Assembly: GCF_001640365.1 (NCBI RefSeq)
Contig: NZ_LWMI01000004.1
Span: forward strand, 1-64,000
Source of the DNA: Candidatus Arsenophonus triatominarum
GTDB lineage: Bacteria > Pseudomonadota > Gammaproteobacteria > Enterobacterales > Enterobacteriaceae
Direction: 5' to 3'
DNA length: 64,000 bases
Both the position numbers and the translations under genes were made by a program. Positions 52,567-63,050 of the stretch are shown piece by piece (the stretch's first letter is position 1; the number at the start of each line of letters is the position of its first letter). Below the pieces are notes generated by a model, which was not told the origin of the DNA, made no database searches, and was given only the letters and a program-made list of their open reading frames with translations.

Positions 52567-53845
52567 ACTGTTGTGATGGGAACCATGGTAAAGCGGTACT
52601 TCGCTTATGGGGTGGTCAATTTGGCGCTGTCCTGACCCTCAATGTAATTCTGAGAAACGGGTTAAATTTAGTCGAAGCTGCCCACATTATGGCGTCAAAG
52701 CTTGCCTACAATGGATTAACAATACGCTAGCTTGGTTACCCGAATTTCCTTGGTAGCACATCACTTTTACCATGCCTTGTGAATATTGGCCTATTATTCG
52801 CGCCAACCGTTGGCTTCTCGGTGAAATGAATCGATTAGCCGCTGATGTGATATTAACCATCTGCCGTGACCTCAATATCACCCCGGGCGTTTTCACTGCC
52901 ATCCATACCTGGGGACGAGACCAAAATGGCATCCGCATATTCATTTTTCAACCACAGCCGGCGGGGTGACTAAAAAGAATACCTGGCGGGATATCAGCTT
53001 TTATCGCGAAAACATTATGACAATGTGGCGATATCGGATAACGACATTATTGAGAAAACATTATTACACGCTCACCATTCCCGATGAGCTTAAAGCTGAA
53101 GGAAGAAGTAAAGCATCATGGAATCAATTACTTAACACTCACGACAAGCGTGGGTGGAATATTAATTTTTCTGATATTCTTTCCAATATTACCCATGTCA
53201 CCCTTTATCTCGGATTTTATCTAAAGAAACCCCCTGTCTCGCTCAGTCGCTTAAAACATTATTCCGGCGAAGATAACATCACGTTACGCTATAAGAGCCA
53301 CCGCACGAAAAAACAGGAAGACCTGGTCATGACATCCGATGAATTTATTACCCTGTTTGCGTCTCATGTGCCAGAAAAATGGTTTTACATGATCTGCTAT
53401 TACGGCTTTTTAAGTCCATCAGCACGGATGCGAAAAATGTTAACGGAGGTTGTTTATTCTTTAGCCCAGCAAGATAAAAAATCCGCTAAAAAAGTCACCT
53501 GGCGAAACATGTATCAACACGTCTTTAAAGTCGATCCACTTGCTTGTCTCTTATATGGGAAAAAATTACTTTTCGCAGGAATGAATTTTGGATTGAATCG
53601 TAAAGAACTTATGGCACGTCATCATGATCTGGCTTGTTTGCGGTGACGATAAAAACTCACGACAGGCTAGATCTATCTTTCCGTTCAAAATTGATTAACA
53701 ATTAATCGTTTTTTAACTATCTATTCTGTTCCTTATCTCAACCTTCAATATAATTTTGGCGAAATTTAGAAGAAAATAAAAAGGATTTCATCATGGCGTA
53801 GGTTAATGAGTAACCATTTCGGGTATTAATTTCTTATACATCAAG
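52567..53845 (+). mobile_element. IS91-family element, copy 4, plus strand
   Basis: The N-terminal part with PHY-type zinc region is degraded (ORFs 52772-52969). The main C-terminal frame, 52966-53646, reads RKHYYTLTIPDELKAEGRSK to RHHDLACLR, ending in TGA where other copies have Trp (RWR). The HUH motif is broken (IRIFIF for HPHIHF). The outer end abuts CAAG at 53845. Confidence 0.85.
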
Positions 53846-53904
53846 CGTCAAGATGAAGTACTTCACTGGGTAAGTGCTGGCAAAACCTATTGGGAAATCT
53901 CTGT

Positions 53905-54145
53905 AATTTTCGAGTGACCTAGCTCCTTGTAATTTCCGGCTATCTTCCGCTTCCTCGCCCGTTCTCTCACTTCGTTCGGTCACTTGGCTGTGGCGAGCGG
54001 TGGTGGTTAAGTTTTGAAAATATTTTTTAATTTATTTTAAAAGAAAATCGTGTTTTTACTTAACTGAGTCCGCTCACCGCAGGAGACGTTGAGGCGGGGC
54101 GCAGCTTGCGAGCACCGAACAACGTTGACGAGGAAGCGGAAGTTA
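53905..54145 (+). promoter_or_regulatory. ColE1-like origin-flank segment of the second RepL replicon
   Basis: 53905-54000 repeats the segment at 13824-13920 (TCTTCCGCTTCCTCGCCC, CGGTCACTTGGCT, GGCGAGCGG). 54110-54145 (GAGCACCGAACAACGT) repeats 15175-15200. Here the intervening ~110 bp is intact, whereas in the first replicon it is replaced by IS3. Confidence 0.6.
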
Positions 54146-54261
54146 ATCTGTTACTAATGAGTTGTTTGTTAAACTTAGATAAAAAGACTTAAGAAAGGGA
54201 GATACTCTAACTTACTGAAATATAACGTATCGCGTTTTCATTTTCTGTTAGTGTTACTATC

Positions 54262-54345
54262 ATTTTTAGATAGAGTAAATTTCAAAATAAGGCATTAATT
54301 TGATAGAAAGTCTATTTTTTTTGATATACTATCTATCTAAAATAT
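54262..54345 (+). promoter_or_regulatory. Inverted repeats upstream of the second repL
   Basis: TTTTTAGATAGAGTA near 54264 and the complement-like TACTATCTATCTAAAA near 54328 flank a GATAGAAAGTCTA stretch. They could be initiator binding sites or an autoregulatory operator. Confidence 0.45.
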
Positions 54346-54370
54346 TATTTTAGATGAAAGTGACGTTATC

Positions 54371-54895
54371 ATGAAATCATCAAAAAATGAAACTGCTATA
54401 CGATATAACAGTAATCCTTTTATTAACAATATGCTATTATCAACAAAAATGAAACAAATCAAGGTTTCTAGATTGGGTAAAGATGACAACATACTAGTTA
54501 ATAGAACTACTGGTGAAGTTAATGGAACACATGTGATTACTTATCGTAAAGTAGATGATGAGAAATTCGTTAAATTATTCACTTCAAATATTGCTTTAAC
54601 TTTTGATCTTAAATCTGCTGGTATAAAGGCTTTTAATGTTCTTATGTGGTCTGTTCAAAGAACAGCTATTGATACTGATCTAGTGTGTCTTGATAAATAT
54701 GCTCTTAATGATTTTCTTCAAGAAAATACATTGAAAATGAGTATGCCAACTTTTTGGCGCGGTCTTAAAGAGTTAGAGGATGTTAAAGTAATAGCTAAGG
54801 CAAGAAAACTTGGTTTTTATTACATAAACCCTAACTTTGTTTTTAATGGAGATCGGATAGCATTTACAACAGCTATTGAAAAAATAAAGAAGTAA
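54371..54895 (+). CDS. RepL-type plasmid replication initiator
   Basis: This 174-residue protein has VNRTTGEVNGTHVI near residues 36-50, then KFVKLFTSNIALTFDLKSAG. A winged-helix region follows (LNDFLQENTLKMSMPTFWRG, KELEDVKVIAKARKLGFYYI, NPNFVFNGDRI). This is the layout of RepL initiators: helical region, wing, then the conserved N-P residues. Compared with the first repL (15.5 kb) it keeps the TGE motif and order but is quite diverged, so the two replicons are not a recent duplication. It is intact and followed by a hairpin at 54910-54937. Confidence 0.7.
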   Translation: MKSSKNETAIRYNSNPFINNMLLSTKMKQIKVSRLGKDDNILVNRTTGEVNGTHVITYRKVDDEKFVKLFTSNIALTFDLKSAGIKAFNVLMWSVQRTAIDTDLVCLDKYALNDFLQENTLKMSMPTFWRGLKELEDVKVIAKARKLGFYYINPNFVFNGDRIAFTTAIEKIKK

Positions 54896-54909
54896 TAAAA
54901 ATAGTCGCC

Positions 54910-54937
54910 CTGCATTAGTGCTACAACACTAAAGCAG
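54910..54937 (+). terminator. Hairpin downstream of repL
   Basis: CTGC-A-TTAGTG and CACTAA-A-GCAG pair around a 6-nt loop with one A-A mismatch. No T-run follows, so it may be an mRNA structure of the next small gene instead. Confidence 0.4.
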
Positions 54938-54975
54938 AGCTAATCCAACAACCTAACGTAACTAGGAGTCGGACT

Positions 54976-55110
54976 ATGAGAAATAGTACCTTCAGTGTGC
55001 GCGTAATTGAAGCACAAAATCAAATCATCGAGTTATTTACTCCAACCTCACGCAATTTAACCCTTCGTCAGCGTGCCCGAATTCTCAAGAGAGTTGGGGG
55101 GGCTGCATGA
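54976..55110 (+). CDS. Small hypothetical protein, 44 residues
   Basis: MRNSTFSVRVIEAQNQIIEL to LTLRQRARILKRVGGAA: a basic helical peptide. AGGAG lies 7-8 nt before the ATG. Its TGA overlaps the ATG of the next frame (ATGA), so the two are translationally coupled. The layout suggests a phage early gene. The family is not recognised. Confidence 0.5.
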   Translation: MRNSTFSVRVIEAQNQIIELFTPTSRNLTLRQRARILKRVGGAA

Positions 55111-55226
55111 AATACACCTATACCATTAACGGATTTCGGCGCACCTATCAGGGGCGTCCTGATGTGCGTTTCACCTGTTGTCATTGTGGAAAACTCTCAT
55201 TAGCTCTCGTGAGCTTCTTTTGGTGA
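55107..55226 (+). CDS. Small cysteine-containing protein, possibly frameshifted
   Basis: 39 residues, MKYTYTINGFRRTYQGRPDV then RFTCCHCGKLSLALV. The CCHC cluster could bind zinc. A neighbouring frame remains open after the stop, so the original protein may have been longer. It is coupled to the upstream gene by ATGA. Confidence 0.45.
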   Translation: MKYTYTINGFRRTYQGRPDVRFTCCHCGKLSLALVSFFW

Positions 55227-55976
55227 GCAAGACTGGATAACCACCGTCCCTCTGTTTTTCCTGAATAAGCCTGTATCGAGTTTGTTGAAAAATTAACCGT
55301 AAACAATTCAAGGCGCTTTTTTACCATCCTTTGATAAGCGTGTTGCTTAATAGTGAAATAAGGGTATTTCGGTGATTGAAGTAAATTTTAGGCTGTTCTG
55401 AGATGGAAATTCCAAAGACCGGCACTAAGGAGTAAAAAGGTATCATCAATAAAGGGTCTACGATTCCGTAAAATTTGGGTCATACAACCAGGCGCTTGAT
55501 ACCCGCGATGGCGTGTTCAACCGTAATACGGATGCCCGAGATTATTTTATTTTCTTGTTTTTGTTCAGGCGATAAAGGCCTTTTTCGAGTTCCTTTTTTT
55601 GGGATTTGTGTATTAGGATGCTGTTTATCTATACCTTGAAAACCGGTATCGGCCCAGATGGTTACCTCAGGGGGAATATAGCGAATTATATCGACTTTAT
55701 CGAGTAAGCGTTTATCGTGACGGCGCCCATTTTTGATCATGGGGATAAATCCAATTTTCCTCGTTTCGTCAGTCATAATAAGCCCTTTTCGAGTGGTCTG
55801 TCTTTTCTTTCCCGAATACATTTTTTTTCGCCGACGCAGATTCTTAGGCTTTTGGACAGGTCGCTCTGTCCCATCAATAAAGACGTCTTTAACTCCAGGA
55901 AAGGCGCGAAAAAATTCCTCAGCAGAGCGAATTTGACGAGCGGGCAAAACACATTCTCGCCCCAAGGTCATCTCTA

Positions 55977-56319
55977 TGTAGTGGCATACTAAATTTGGCC
56001 ACCTAAGTTGAGGTGATATGCTTACCTCATAATTTTTATAGGTGCCGAAATGAGTAAAATAATTACTGCTGAATTTAAATGTGAAACCGCCAAATTAGTC
56101 CTTGACCAAAATTACACCTACCAGGAAGCCGCGAAAGGCATGAACGTCAGTCTTTCAGCGATTAGCCGGTGGGTAAGAGCCCTTCGTTTAGAACGTCAAG
56201 GGAAAACATCGCCTGGTCTGCCATTAACACCTGAACAAATTGAGTTCAGAGAAATGAAGAAAAAAATCCACCGGCTGGAAATGGAGAATGACATCTTAAA
56301 AAAGGCTACTGCGCTCTTA
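55977..56319 (+). mobile_element. IS3-family left end with complete orfA start
   Basis: It begins TGTAGTGGCATAC. orfA from 56050 reads through [11 protein letters not shown] and is then cut by IS630 at a TA. Confidence 0.88.
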
Positions 56320-57200
56320 TAGCTAGGCGACTTAATTTTGATTACAAGGTGTGTTATGAGTTATACAATTGATTTTCGACGTAAAGTAATATCTGTAAGG
56401 AAAGCCGAAGGTTTAACAATTCGAGAAACTGCGAAACAATTCCGTATTGGAAAAGCGTCTTTAGTACGTTGGCTTAAACGACCAGAGCCAAAAAATTCAA
56501 CGCCACGTAAGAGGAAGCTCGATAAAAATGCTTTAGCAAAAGATGTGGAACAGTATCCAGATGCTTACCAAAAGGAACGGGCAGAGCGATTCGGTGTTTG
56601 TAAAAAGACTATTTGGCAATCCCTTAAAAAGCTGGGATTAACCTATAAAAAAAACTCTATTCCATCCAAAAACCAACGAAAGCGACAGGCTGGCACATCA
56701 GCAAAAAAGACAACAGTATGAAAAAAAAGATAAATCTGTTGTTTTTATTGATGAAAGTGGTTTTTCACATGACACTCCACGAACTCACGGCTATTCCCCA
56801 AAAGGTCACCGTTGTTTTGGCCTGAAAAACTGGGGTGCTAAGGGAAGAACAAATGTTATTGGCGCTTTATTGGGAACAACCCTTTTTGCTATCGGATTAT
56901 TTGATTGCAATATTAATCGTGATGTTTTTTATGTTTGGATCACAAAAATATTGCTCCCAGAACTTCCTGAAAATTCTGTTATTTTTATGGACAACGCTAG
57001 CTTTCACAAAGGTAAGAATATTGAACAGGCAATTATAAACGCAGGACACCAGATAGAATATTTGCCTGTGTATTCACCAGATTTAAATCCTATAGAACAT
57101 AAATGGTCTCAAGCTAAACGTAAAAAGATGGAAACAGGATGCACTATCGATGACCTGTTTTTAATACATATGCTGTAATCAAAATTAAGTCGCCTAGCTA
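56320..57200 (+). mobile_element. IS630-family element, copy 8, frameshifted
   Basis: Complete ends, poly-A runs 8 and 8. The left flank is IS3 and the right flank is IS5, each with TA. A recombination between two IS630 insertions or a deletion must have joined them. Confidence 0.9.
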
Positions 57201-57252
57201 TATTGTCTATAGCGTGACAAAAAATGCAAGTCTCTATTCAGCAACTATTTTG

Positions 57253-57423
57253 ATGATGAAAGCGTGTTCGGGTGCTTGTTGTCACTGTTCTGATAACCAG
57301 CGAGAACAGACATTGCCAAAAGCCAGAGGCAGCATTTTACGGAGATTGGAACAACAGGCCAGTAACCGCATTGAGGGGCGAAATAATGAAATACTTCAAA
57401 ACAACGATTATCACAACGGTTGA
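57253..57423 (+). CDS. Possible small Cys-rich protein
   Basis: From ATG 57253, MMKACSGACCHCSDNQREQT then LPKARGSILRRLEQQASNRI and a polar end (56 residues). The cysteine cluster suggests zinc binding, but the frame overlaps the next gene by 38 nt and could be chance. Confidence 0.3.
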   Translation: MMKACSGACCHCSDNQREQTLPKARGSILRRLEQQASNRIEGRNNEILQNNDYHNG

Positions 57424-58145
57424 CCACGAGAAGGGTAAGACAACAAATTTCATCTATCTTTCCTCTGAGACGAAAATAGCTGCCAAGAAATTGGCTTCTG
57501 AGCATATCTTTAAAACTGACGGCGCAAATTGCTGTTTTTACAAATCGCCAAGGCTAGAAGAAATTAGCATTGAAGAGTATCTAGCCAATACCGAAGAACA
57601 GGAAATAGACCAGTTTTGCGCTTTGCTAACGATTTTTGGTGTTCAGGAAGAATACGACGAAGGCGAAATTCGAGATGCTGACGATTTGTTGATTTATCCT
57701 TCCGATGAGCCTGAGCTTTTTGAAAAATATACCGAATTTCGTGACAAGGTAACCTCGAAAATTGCAACGAGCGATAAAGCAATTTCACTCAATGAAATAA
57801 AAGAAATAGCCATTAACCTTTTTGTATCTTGAGAAAATAATACGTTATTAACGCAATTAACAGAGTTATCCACTGAATCTGTCGTTATCTCTGTGGAAAA
57901 CGTGGGAGAAGTAGAAAAAAGCGAGGCGAATATAGTACCTGAAGGATTGGTTAATAATTATACAGAAGGGTAATAATTAATTAACTTAAAAGTCACAAAC
58001 ATAGACGACAACTCTATCTTCTCCGCTTTTCCTCCCGTTAACGGAAAAATCATGAGCGGTGAATGTATCACGCTTGAGATGTTGAACGGCTGTGTTGGTG
58101 CGCTGAAACCCACAGAAAGTTTAATTGTTTGCCGTCTGTCAAATA
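57386..58145 (+). pseudogene. Phage-type protein, one long frame with stops
   Basis: GAGGGG lies 8 nt before ATG 57386 (MKYFKTTIITTVDHEKGKTT). The frame is open to TGA 57830-57832 and continues ENNTLLTQLTELSTESVVIS to TAATAA near 57972. It resumes LINLKVTNIDDNSIFSAFPP to VGALKPTESLIVCRLSN, all in the same frame, until IS630 cuts it at 58146. The acidic middle resembles linker regions of RecE-type exonucleases, and a recE-like C-terminus lies beyond the IS cluster. I infer one decayed gene. A partial copy lies at 46810-47105. Confidence 0.5.
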
Positions 58146-59026
58146 TAGCTAGGCGACTTAATTTTGATTACAGCATATGTATTAAAAACAGGTCATCGAT
58201 AGTGCATCCTGTTTCCATCTTTTTACGTTTAGCTTGAGACCATTTATGTTCTATAGGATTTAAATCTGGTGAATACACAGGCAAATATTCTATCTGGTGT
58301 CCTGCGTTTATAATTGCCTGTTCAATATTCTTACCTTTGTGAAAGCTAGCGTTGTCCATAAAAATAACAGAATTTTCAGGAAGTTCTGGGAGCAATATTT
58401 TTGTGATCCAAACATAAAAAACATCACGGTTAATATTGCAATCAAATAATCCGATAGCAAAAAGGGTTGTTCCCAATAAAGCGCCAATAACATTTGTTCT
58501 TCCCTTAGCACCCCAGTTTTTCAGGCCAAAACAACGGTGACCTTTTGGGGAATAGCCGTGAGTTCGTGGAGTGTCATGTGAAAAACCACTTTCATCAATA
58601 AAAACAACAGATTTATCTTTTTTTTCATACTGTTGTCTTTTTTGCTGATGTGCCAGCCTGTCGCTTTCGTTGGTTTTTGGATGGAATAGAGTTTTTTTTA
58701 TAGGTTAATCCCAGCTTTTTAAGGGATTGCCAAATAGTCTTTTTACAAACACCGAATCGCTCTGCCCGTTCCTTTTGGTAAGCATCTGGATACTGTTCCA
58801 CATCTTTTGCTAAAGCATTTTTATCGAGCTTCCTCTTACGTGGCGTTGAATTTTTTGGCTCTGGTCGTTTAAGCCAACGTACTAAAGACGCTTTTCCAAT
58901 ACGGAATTGTTTCGCAGTTTCTCGAATTGTTAAACCTTCGGCTTTCCTTACAGATATTACTTTACGTCGAAAATCAATTGTATAACTCATAACACACCTT
59001 GTAATCAAAATTAAGTCGCCTAGCTA
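58146..59026 (-). mobile_element. IS630-family element, copy 9, frameshifted
   Basis: Complete ends with TA on both sides, poly-A runs 8 and 8. Left flank is the phage gene, right flank IS5, so flanks were brought together by recombination. Confidence 0.9.
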
Positions 59027-59920
59027 TATCAGTCGAAGAATTGAAAAATTTAGCCGCTGAATTTTCAGCTTGTTATTTGATTTATCGGAAAAAGAATCGA
59101 AAAGATCACGAGCGGCAGATGGGTGCAGGGCAGAAAGGATTTATCCCAACCCCATTAGATAAACTGCTTTTTATTTTATTGTATTTAAAATGTTATCCGA
59201 CCTATGATTTGCAAGGACTTCTTTTTGGTTTAGATAGAACACGGGTATGTCGCTGGGTAAAAATATTATTGCCGGTTTTAGAGATGACCTTGGGGCGAGA
59301 ATGTGTTTTGCACGCTCGTCAAATTCGCTCTGCTGAGGAATTTTTTCGCGCCTTTCCTGGAGTTAAAGACGTCTTTATTGATGGGACAGAGCGACCTGTC
59401 CAAAAGCCTAAGAATCTGCGTCGGCGAAAAAAAATGTATTCGGGAAAGAAAAGACAGACCACTCGAAAAGGGCTTATTATGACTGACGAAACGAGGAAAA
59501 TTGGATTTATCCCCATGATCAAAAATGGGCGCCGTCACGATAAACGCTTACTCGATAAAGTCGATATAATTCGCCATATTCCCCCTGAGGTAACCATCTG
59601 GGCCGATACCGGTTTTCAAGGTATAGATAAACAGCATCCTAATACACAAATCCCAAAAAAAGGAACTCGAAAAAGACCTTTATCGCCTGAACAAAAACAA
59701 GAAAATAAAATAATCTCGGGCATCCGTATTACGGTTGAACACGCCATCGCGGGTATCAAGCGCCTCGGTTGTATGACCCAAATTTTACGGAATCGTAGAC
59801 CCTTTATTGATGATACCTTTTTACTCCTTAGTGCCGGTCTTTGGAATTTCCATCTCAGAACAGCCTAAAATTTACTTCAATCACCGAAATACCCTTATTT
59901 CACTATTAAGCAACACGCTT
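59027..59920 (+). mobile_element. IS5-family element, copy G, 5'-truncated
   Basis: The transposase frame 59041-59868 lacks about 24 N-terminal residues but keeps all catalytic segments and the right end (complement of AAGCGTGTTGCTTAATAG). One residue differs (LHARQI for LPARQI). Its own start and left end are gone. Confidence 0.88.
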
Positions 59921-60493
59921 ATTGGCGGAATTTGAAGCTCAAGCCGTAGTCAACAATCAAATTGTGCTCAAAAAAGACGACTTTGAGCAAATTGAGCTGA
60001 TGCGTGATTCTGTGCTGGTTTCAGAACTACTCGAAAACGGCGAGCCGGAATTATCAATTTTCTACCACACGGAAAAAGGCACGCTGTTAAAAATCCGCCC
60101 TGATTGGTTGGGACTTTACTCCGGTGCGCCGTTCATTCTCGATGTAAAAACGACCGATGATTTTCATGACTTCGGTAAGTCCGTTGACAAGTTTGGCTAT
60201 CACTTACAGGCAGCGTTCTACCAGATTATCGTTCAAAAAGTTTTAATCTTGATATTGATTTTCTGTTCTGTGCAATTGGCAAAAGACCGGAGTGTGGGCG
60301 CTATCCCGTGCAGTTGGGTATGTTGGATGAAGAAGATAGCGAAGAGGGTGTGATTCAGGTTAACCACGTGATTGATGCACTTGAAAACGGAACAGAAACC
60401 CAAGCGGTTGCGATGATATCCCGTCCTTTCTGGGCAAAACAGGCAGACAGAAAACGCAGAGAAGCGTTGATGATGGAAGGGGGTGTGGCATGA
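59921..60493 (+). pseudogene. RecE-like phage exonuclease, C-terminal domain, frameshifted
   Basis: The N-terminus is cut by IS5. The PD-(D/E)XK nuclease core is clear: ELSIFYHTEKGTLLKIRPDW (acidic residue), FILDVKTTDDF (Asp and Lys) and GYHLQAAFYQ. A shift in an A-run near 60236 changes frame. The other frame continues NFDIDFLFCAIGKRPECGRY and ISRPFWAKQADRKRRE to TGA, overlapping the recT start by ATGA. RecE degrades 5' strands to load RecT. Confidence 0.8.
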
Positions 60494-61496
60494 ATACCGA
60501 ATTACAAACGATGACCAACATCTATGCCAATTTGCAATCTGTCATCATGCAACAAGGAATAGCAGCCATGTTACCCGCTCAGGTCACACCTGAGCAGTTC
60601 ACCCGAACCGCAGCGACTGCACTGATAGAGAATACGGAGTTGCAAGATGCCGATAAACAATCACTGGTGCTGGCCTTAACCCGTTGCGCCAAAGATGGAC
60701 TGATGCCAGACGGAAGAGAAGCTGCGTTAGTTGTTCGCAGTACCAAAGTCAACAATCAGTTTGTGAAAAAAGCCGTCTACATACCGATGGTTGACTGCGT
60801 CATTAAGCGTGCCCGTCAATCGGGTCAAGTCTCCAGTATTTTTGTTGATGTGGTTTATGAGGCGGGTGAACTCAAACGTTGGGCTGATGAGCGAGGAAAA
60901 CACTTTAAACACATTCCTAATGATACAGAAGAGCGTGGTGAAATTCGGCTGGTATATGCTGCGGCTAAGCTGAAAAATGGCGAATTTTTGATGGAAGTAA
61001 TGAGTCGCTCTGACGTGAAAAAGATACGCGATACGGTACAAAGCGCAAAACACGATTCAAGTCCTTGGGTGAAGTGGTTTGATATGTAGTGGTCAACTAA
61101 AATTGGCCACTACACTTGACGTTCTAAACGAAGGGCTCTTACCCACCGGCTAATCGCTGAAAGACTGACGTTCATGCCTTTCGCGGCTTCCTGGTAGGTG
61201 TAATTTTGGTCAAGGACTAATTTGGCGGTTTCACATTTAAATTCAGCAGTAATTATTTTACTCATTTCGGCACCTATAAAAATTATGAGGTAAGCATATC
61301 ACCTCAACTTAGGTGGCCAAATTTAGTATGCCACTACAATAGAATGGTGCTCAAAACCGTGATTCATCGCCTCGCTAGACGTCTTCCTTGCGCCGCTGAG
61401 CTATTTTCGATGTTTGGGGTATTATATGCAAATTCAACAGAAAAACCGCTCACAATGGCTCCTGCTTCGTTTAAACGACTATCTCTGAGGGATGTT
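60490..61496 (+). pseudogene. recT: RecT single-strand annealing protein, interrupted by a 254-bp IS3 derivative
   Basis: Residues 1-198 are intact (LPAQVTPEQFTRTAATAL, CAKDGLMPDGREAALVV, MVDCVIKRARQSGQVSSIF, then DSSPWVKWFD). A mini-element follows at 61085-61338, and then RMVLKTVIHRLARRLPCAAE continues in frame once the element and one ATA are removed. The far C-terminus is lost to an IS91 fragment. The long N-terminal piece is still an open frame of 199 residues. It is coupled to the recE-like gene. Confidence 0.85.
61085..61338 (-). mobile_element. 254-bp internally deleted IS3 derivative
   Basis: It keeps 29 bp of the right end (TGTAGTGGTCAACTAAAA) and ~225 bp of the left end of the same IS3 family, including the start of orfA. 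ATA is duplicated on both sides. The deletion derivative was therefore probably mobilised in trans by a full IS3, or deleted after insertion. Confidence 0.88.
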
Positions 61497-62139
61497 CTTT
61501 ATCTCGGATTTTATCTAAAGAAACCCCCTGTCTCGCTCAGTCGCTTAAAACATTATTCCGGCGAAGATAACATCACGTTACGCTATAAGAGGCCACCGCA
61601 CGAAAAAACAGGAAGACCTGGTCATGACATCCGATGAATTTATTACCCTGTTTGCGTCCCATGTGCCAGAAAAATGGTTTCACATAATCCGCTATTACGG
61701 CTTTTCAAGTCCATCAGCACGGATGCGAAAAATGTTAACGGAGGTTGTTTATCATTTAGCCCAGCAAGATAAAAAACCCGCTAAAAAAGTCACCTGGCGA
61801 AACATGTATCAACACGTCTTTAAAGTCGATCCACTTGCTTGTCTCTTATGTGGGAAAAAATTACTTTTCGCAGGAATGAATTTTGGATTGAATCGTAAAG
61901 AACTTATGGCACGTCACCATGATCTGGCTTGTTTGCGGTGGCGATAAAAACTCACGACAGGGTAGATCTATCCTTTTGTTCAAAATTGATTAACAATTAA
62001 TCGTTTTTAAACTATCTATTCTGTTCCTTATCTCAACCTTCAACATAATTTTGGCAAAATTTAGAAGAAAATAAAAAGGATTTCATCATGGCGTAGGTTA
62101 ATGAGTAACCATTTCGGGTATTAATTTCTTATACATCAA
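61497..62139 (+). mobile_element. IS91-family C-terminal fragment
   Basis: It encodes LYLGFYLKKPPVSLSRLKHY, then, after a frame change near 61590, 61624-61947 (SDEFITLFASHVPEKW to LACLRWR) and the outer end. The end abuts CAAG at 62136-62139, inside the second ibpA copy. Confidence 0.85.
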
Positions 62140-62484
62140 GGTCAAAGCTCATCGAAAAGCCTTTTTTTCGATACCTTTATGTAACCATTTTTCTGTTTTG
62201 CTATCATCATTACTTTCTTCTTTATCTATTTCACTTTTTCCGCTGATGGTTAGATTATTATTCAGCACCGATATGTCTAACTCGTGTTGTTTATAACCAG
62301 GAACAGTTACTGTGAGTTCCATATTTTCTTTATCTTTTTGGTATAAATTGTAAGCCGGAATATCTGACAAAGGTTTCTCGCCGGTTATTTGACTAAACAG
62401 CTTATCCATTTGAGTAAATCTGTCGGATAACAGGTTATCACTGAGCATAGGAATAAGAGAAAAAGAACGATAAACAATATTGTC
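62140..62484 (-). pseudogene. Second ibpA-like gene, dead
   Basis: From about 62478 the minus strand reads YRSFSLIPMLSDNLLSDRFT to LDISVLNNNLTISGKSEIDK, close to the 41-kb protein. The ATG is changed to ATTG, and a shift near 62160 breaks WLHKGIEKK. IS91 removes the last third. Homology upstream stops after AATAAGCGCAAAAAGGA, so the sigma-32 promoter is not kept. Confidence 0.88.
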
Positions 62485-62777
62485 TCCTTTTTGCGCTTAT
62501 TGACTTTACTTTTTAATAAGAACTCGCTTCATTATTTTTAAGTGTCTGATAACTATTTTTGTGAAAAATAATTGTTGCATTAGATAAAAAAGTATGACCT
62601 AATTAGTTTGGTCTCGAAAGTAAAAATCTATTTTTATTAGTAAAAATTTTAAGTAATTCAAAATTTAGCGATATCATAATACCTCTTCATTAATGAGTTC
62701 CTTCTGATTAAATCCATTAGTAAAAATCGTGTTAATCTTTGAGATTTTTGATTAATTAACAAAATTAAGGAACTTAT
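62485..62777. other. Upstream region of cspA
   Basis: About 290 bp, AT-rich. The last ~120 bp could be a structured 5' untranslated region, as in cold-shock genes, but no cold box was identified with confidence. Confidence 0.4.
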
Positions 62778-62993
62778 ATGTCAAGCATCAATACAGGTAT
62801 TGTTAAATGGTTTAACGCTGATAAAGGTTTTGGATTTATTTCACCCAAAAACGGCAGTCAGGATGTGTTTGTTCATTATTCTGCTATTCAGGGTAATGAT
62901 TATAAGACGCTCTATGAAGGGCAGGAAGTGAATTTTTCAGTAGAAAGTGGTCGTAAAGGACCTTCAGCAACTAATGTGATAGCCTTATCGTAG
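62778..62993 (+). CDS. CspA-family cold-shock protein
   Basis: 71 residues with the OB-fold RNA-binding motifs: RNP1 KGFGFI at 16-21 and RNP2 DVFVHY at 29-34, plus [11 protein letters not shown] at the N-terminus. AAGGA lies 8 nt before the ATG. Such proteins melt RNA structures at low temperature or act as general RNA chaperones. It is intact, a chromosome-type gene in a plasmid-like setting. Confidence 0.95.
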   Translation: MSSINTGIVKWFNADKGFGFISPKNGSQDVFVHYSAIQGNDYKTLYEGQEVNFSVESGRKGPSATNVIALS

Positions 62994-63006
62994 GATTGAA
63001 TTCATT

Positions 63007-63048
63007 GAAATTATCGCGTGGTTATCTTTTTTACTACTTGATAATTTC
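63007..63048. terminator. Possible shared terminator of convergent genes
   Basis: GAAATTATC and GATAATTTC can pair (9 bp) around a 24-nt loop rich in T. Weak evidence; its position between cspA and the convergent small gene is the main support. Confidence 0.35.
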
Positions 63049-63050
63049 AT

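Larger units (their letters stand above)
55336..57251 (-). mobile_element. IS5-family element, copy F, with IS3 and IS630 sequence inside
   Basis: 55336-55976 and 57201-57251 are the two ends of one IS5 insertion, and GAT is duplicated outside both. Between them lie an IS3 left end (55977-56319) and IS630 copy 8. About 350 bp of IS5 are missing. One base is deleted in the C-terminus (CAACCAGG for CAACCGAGG). Confidence 0.88.

Noticed and set aside
57253..57423. Treating the Cys-rich frame as a confident zinc-finger gene
   Set aside because: Overlap with the better-supported gene at 57386 and lack of a ribosome site; listed only at low confidence.
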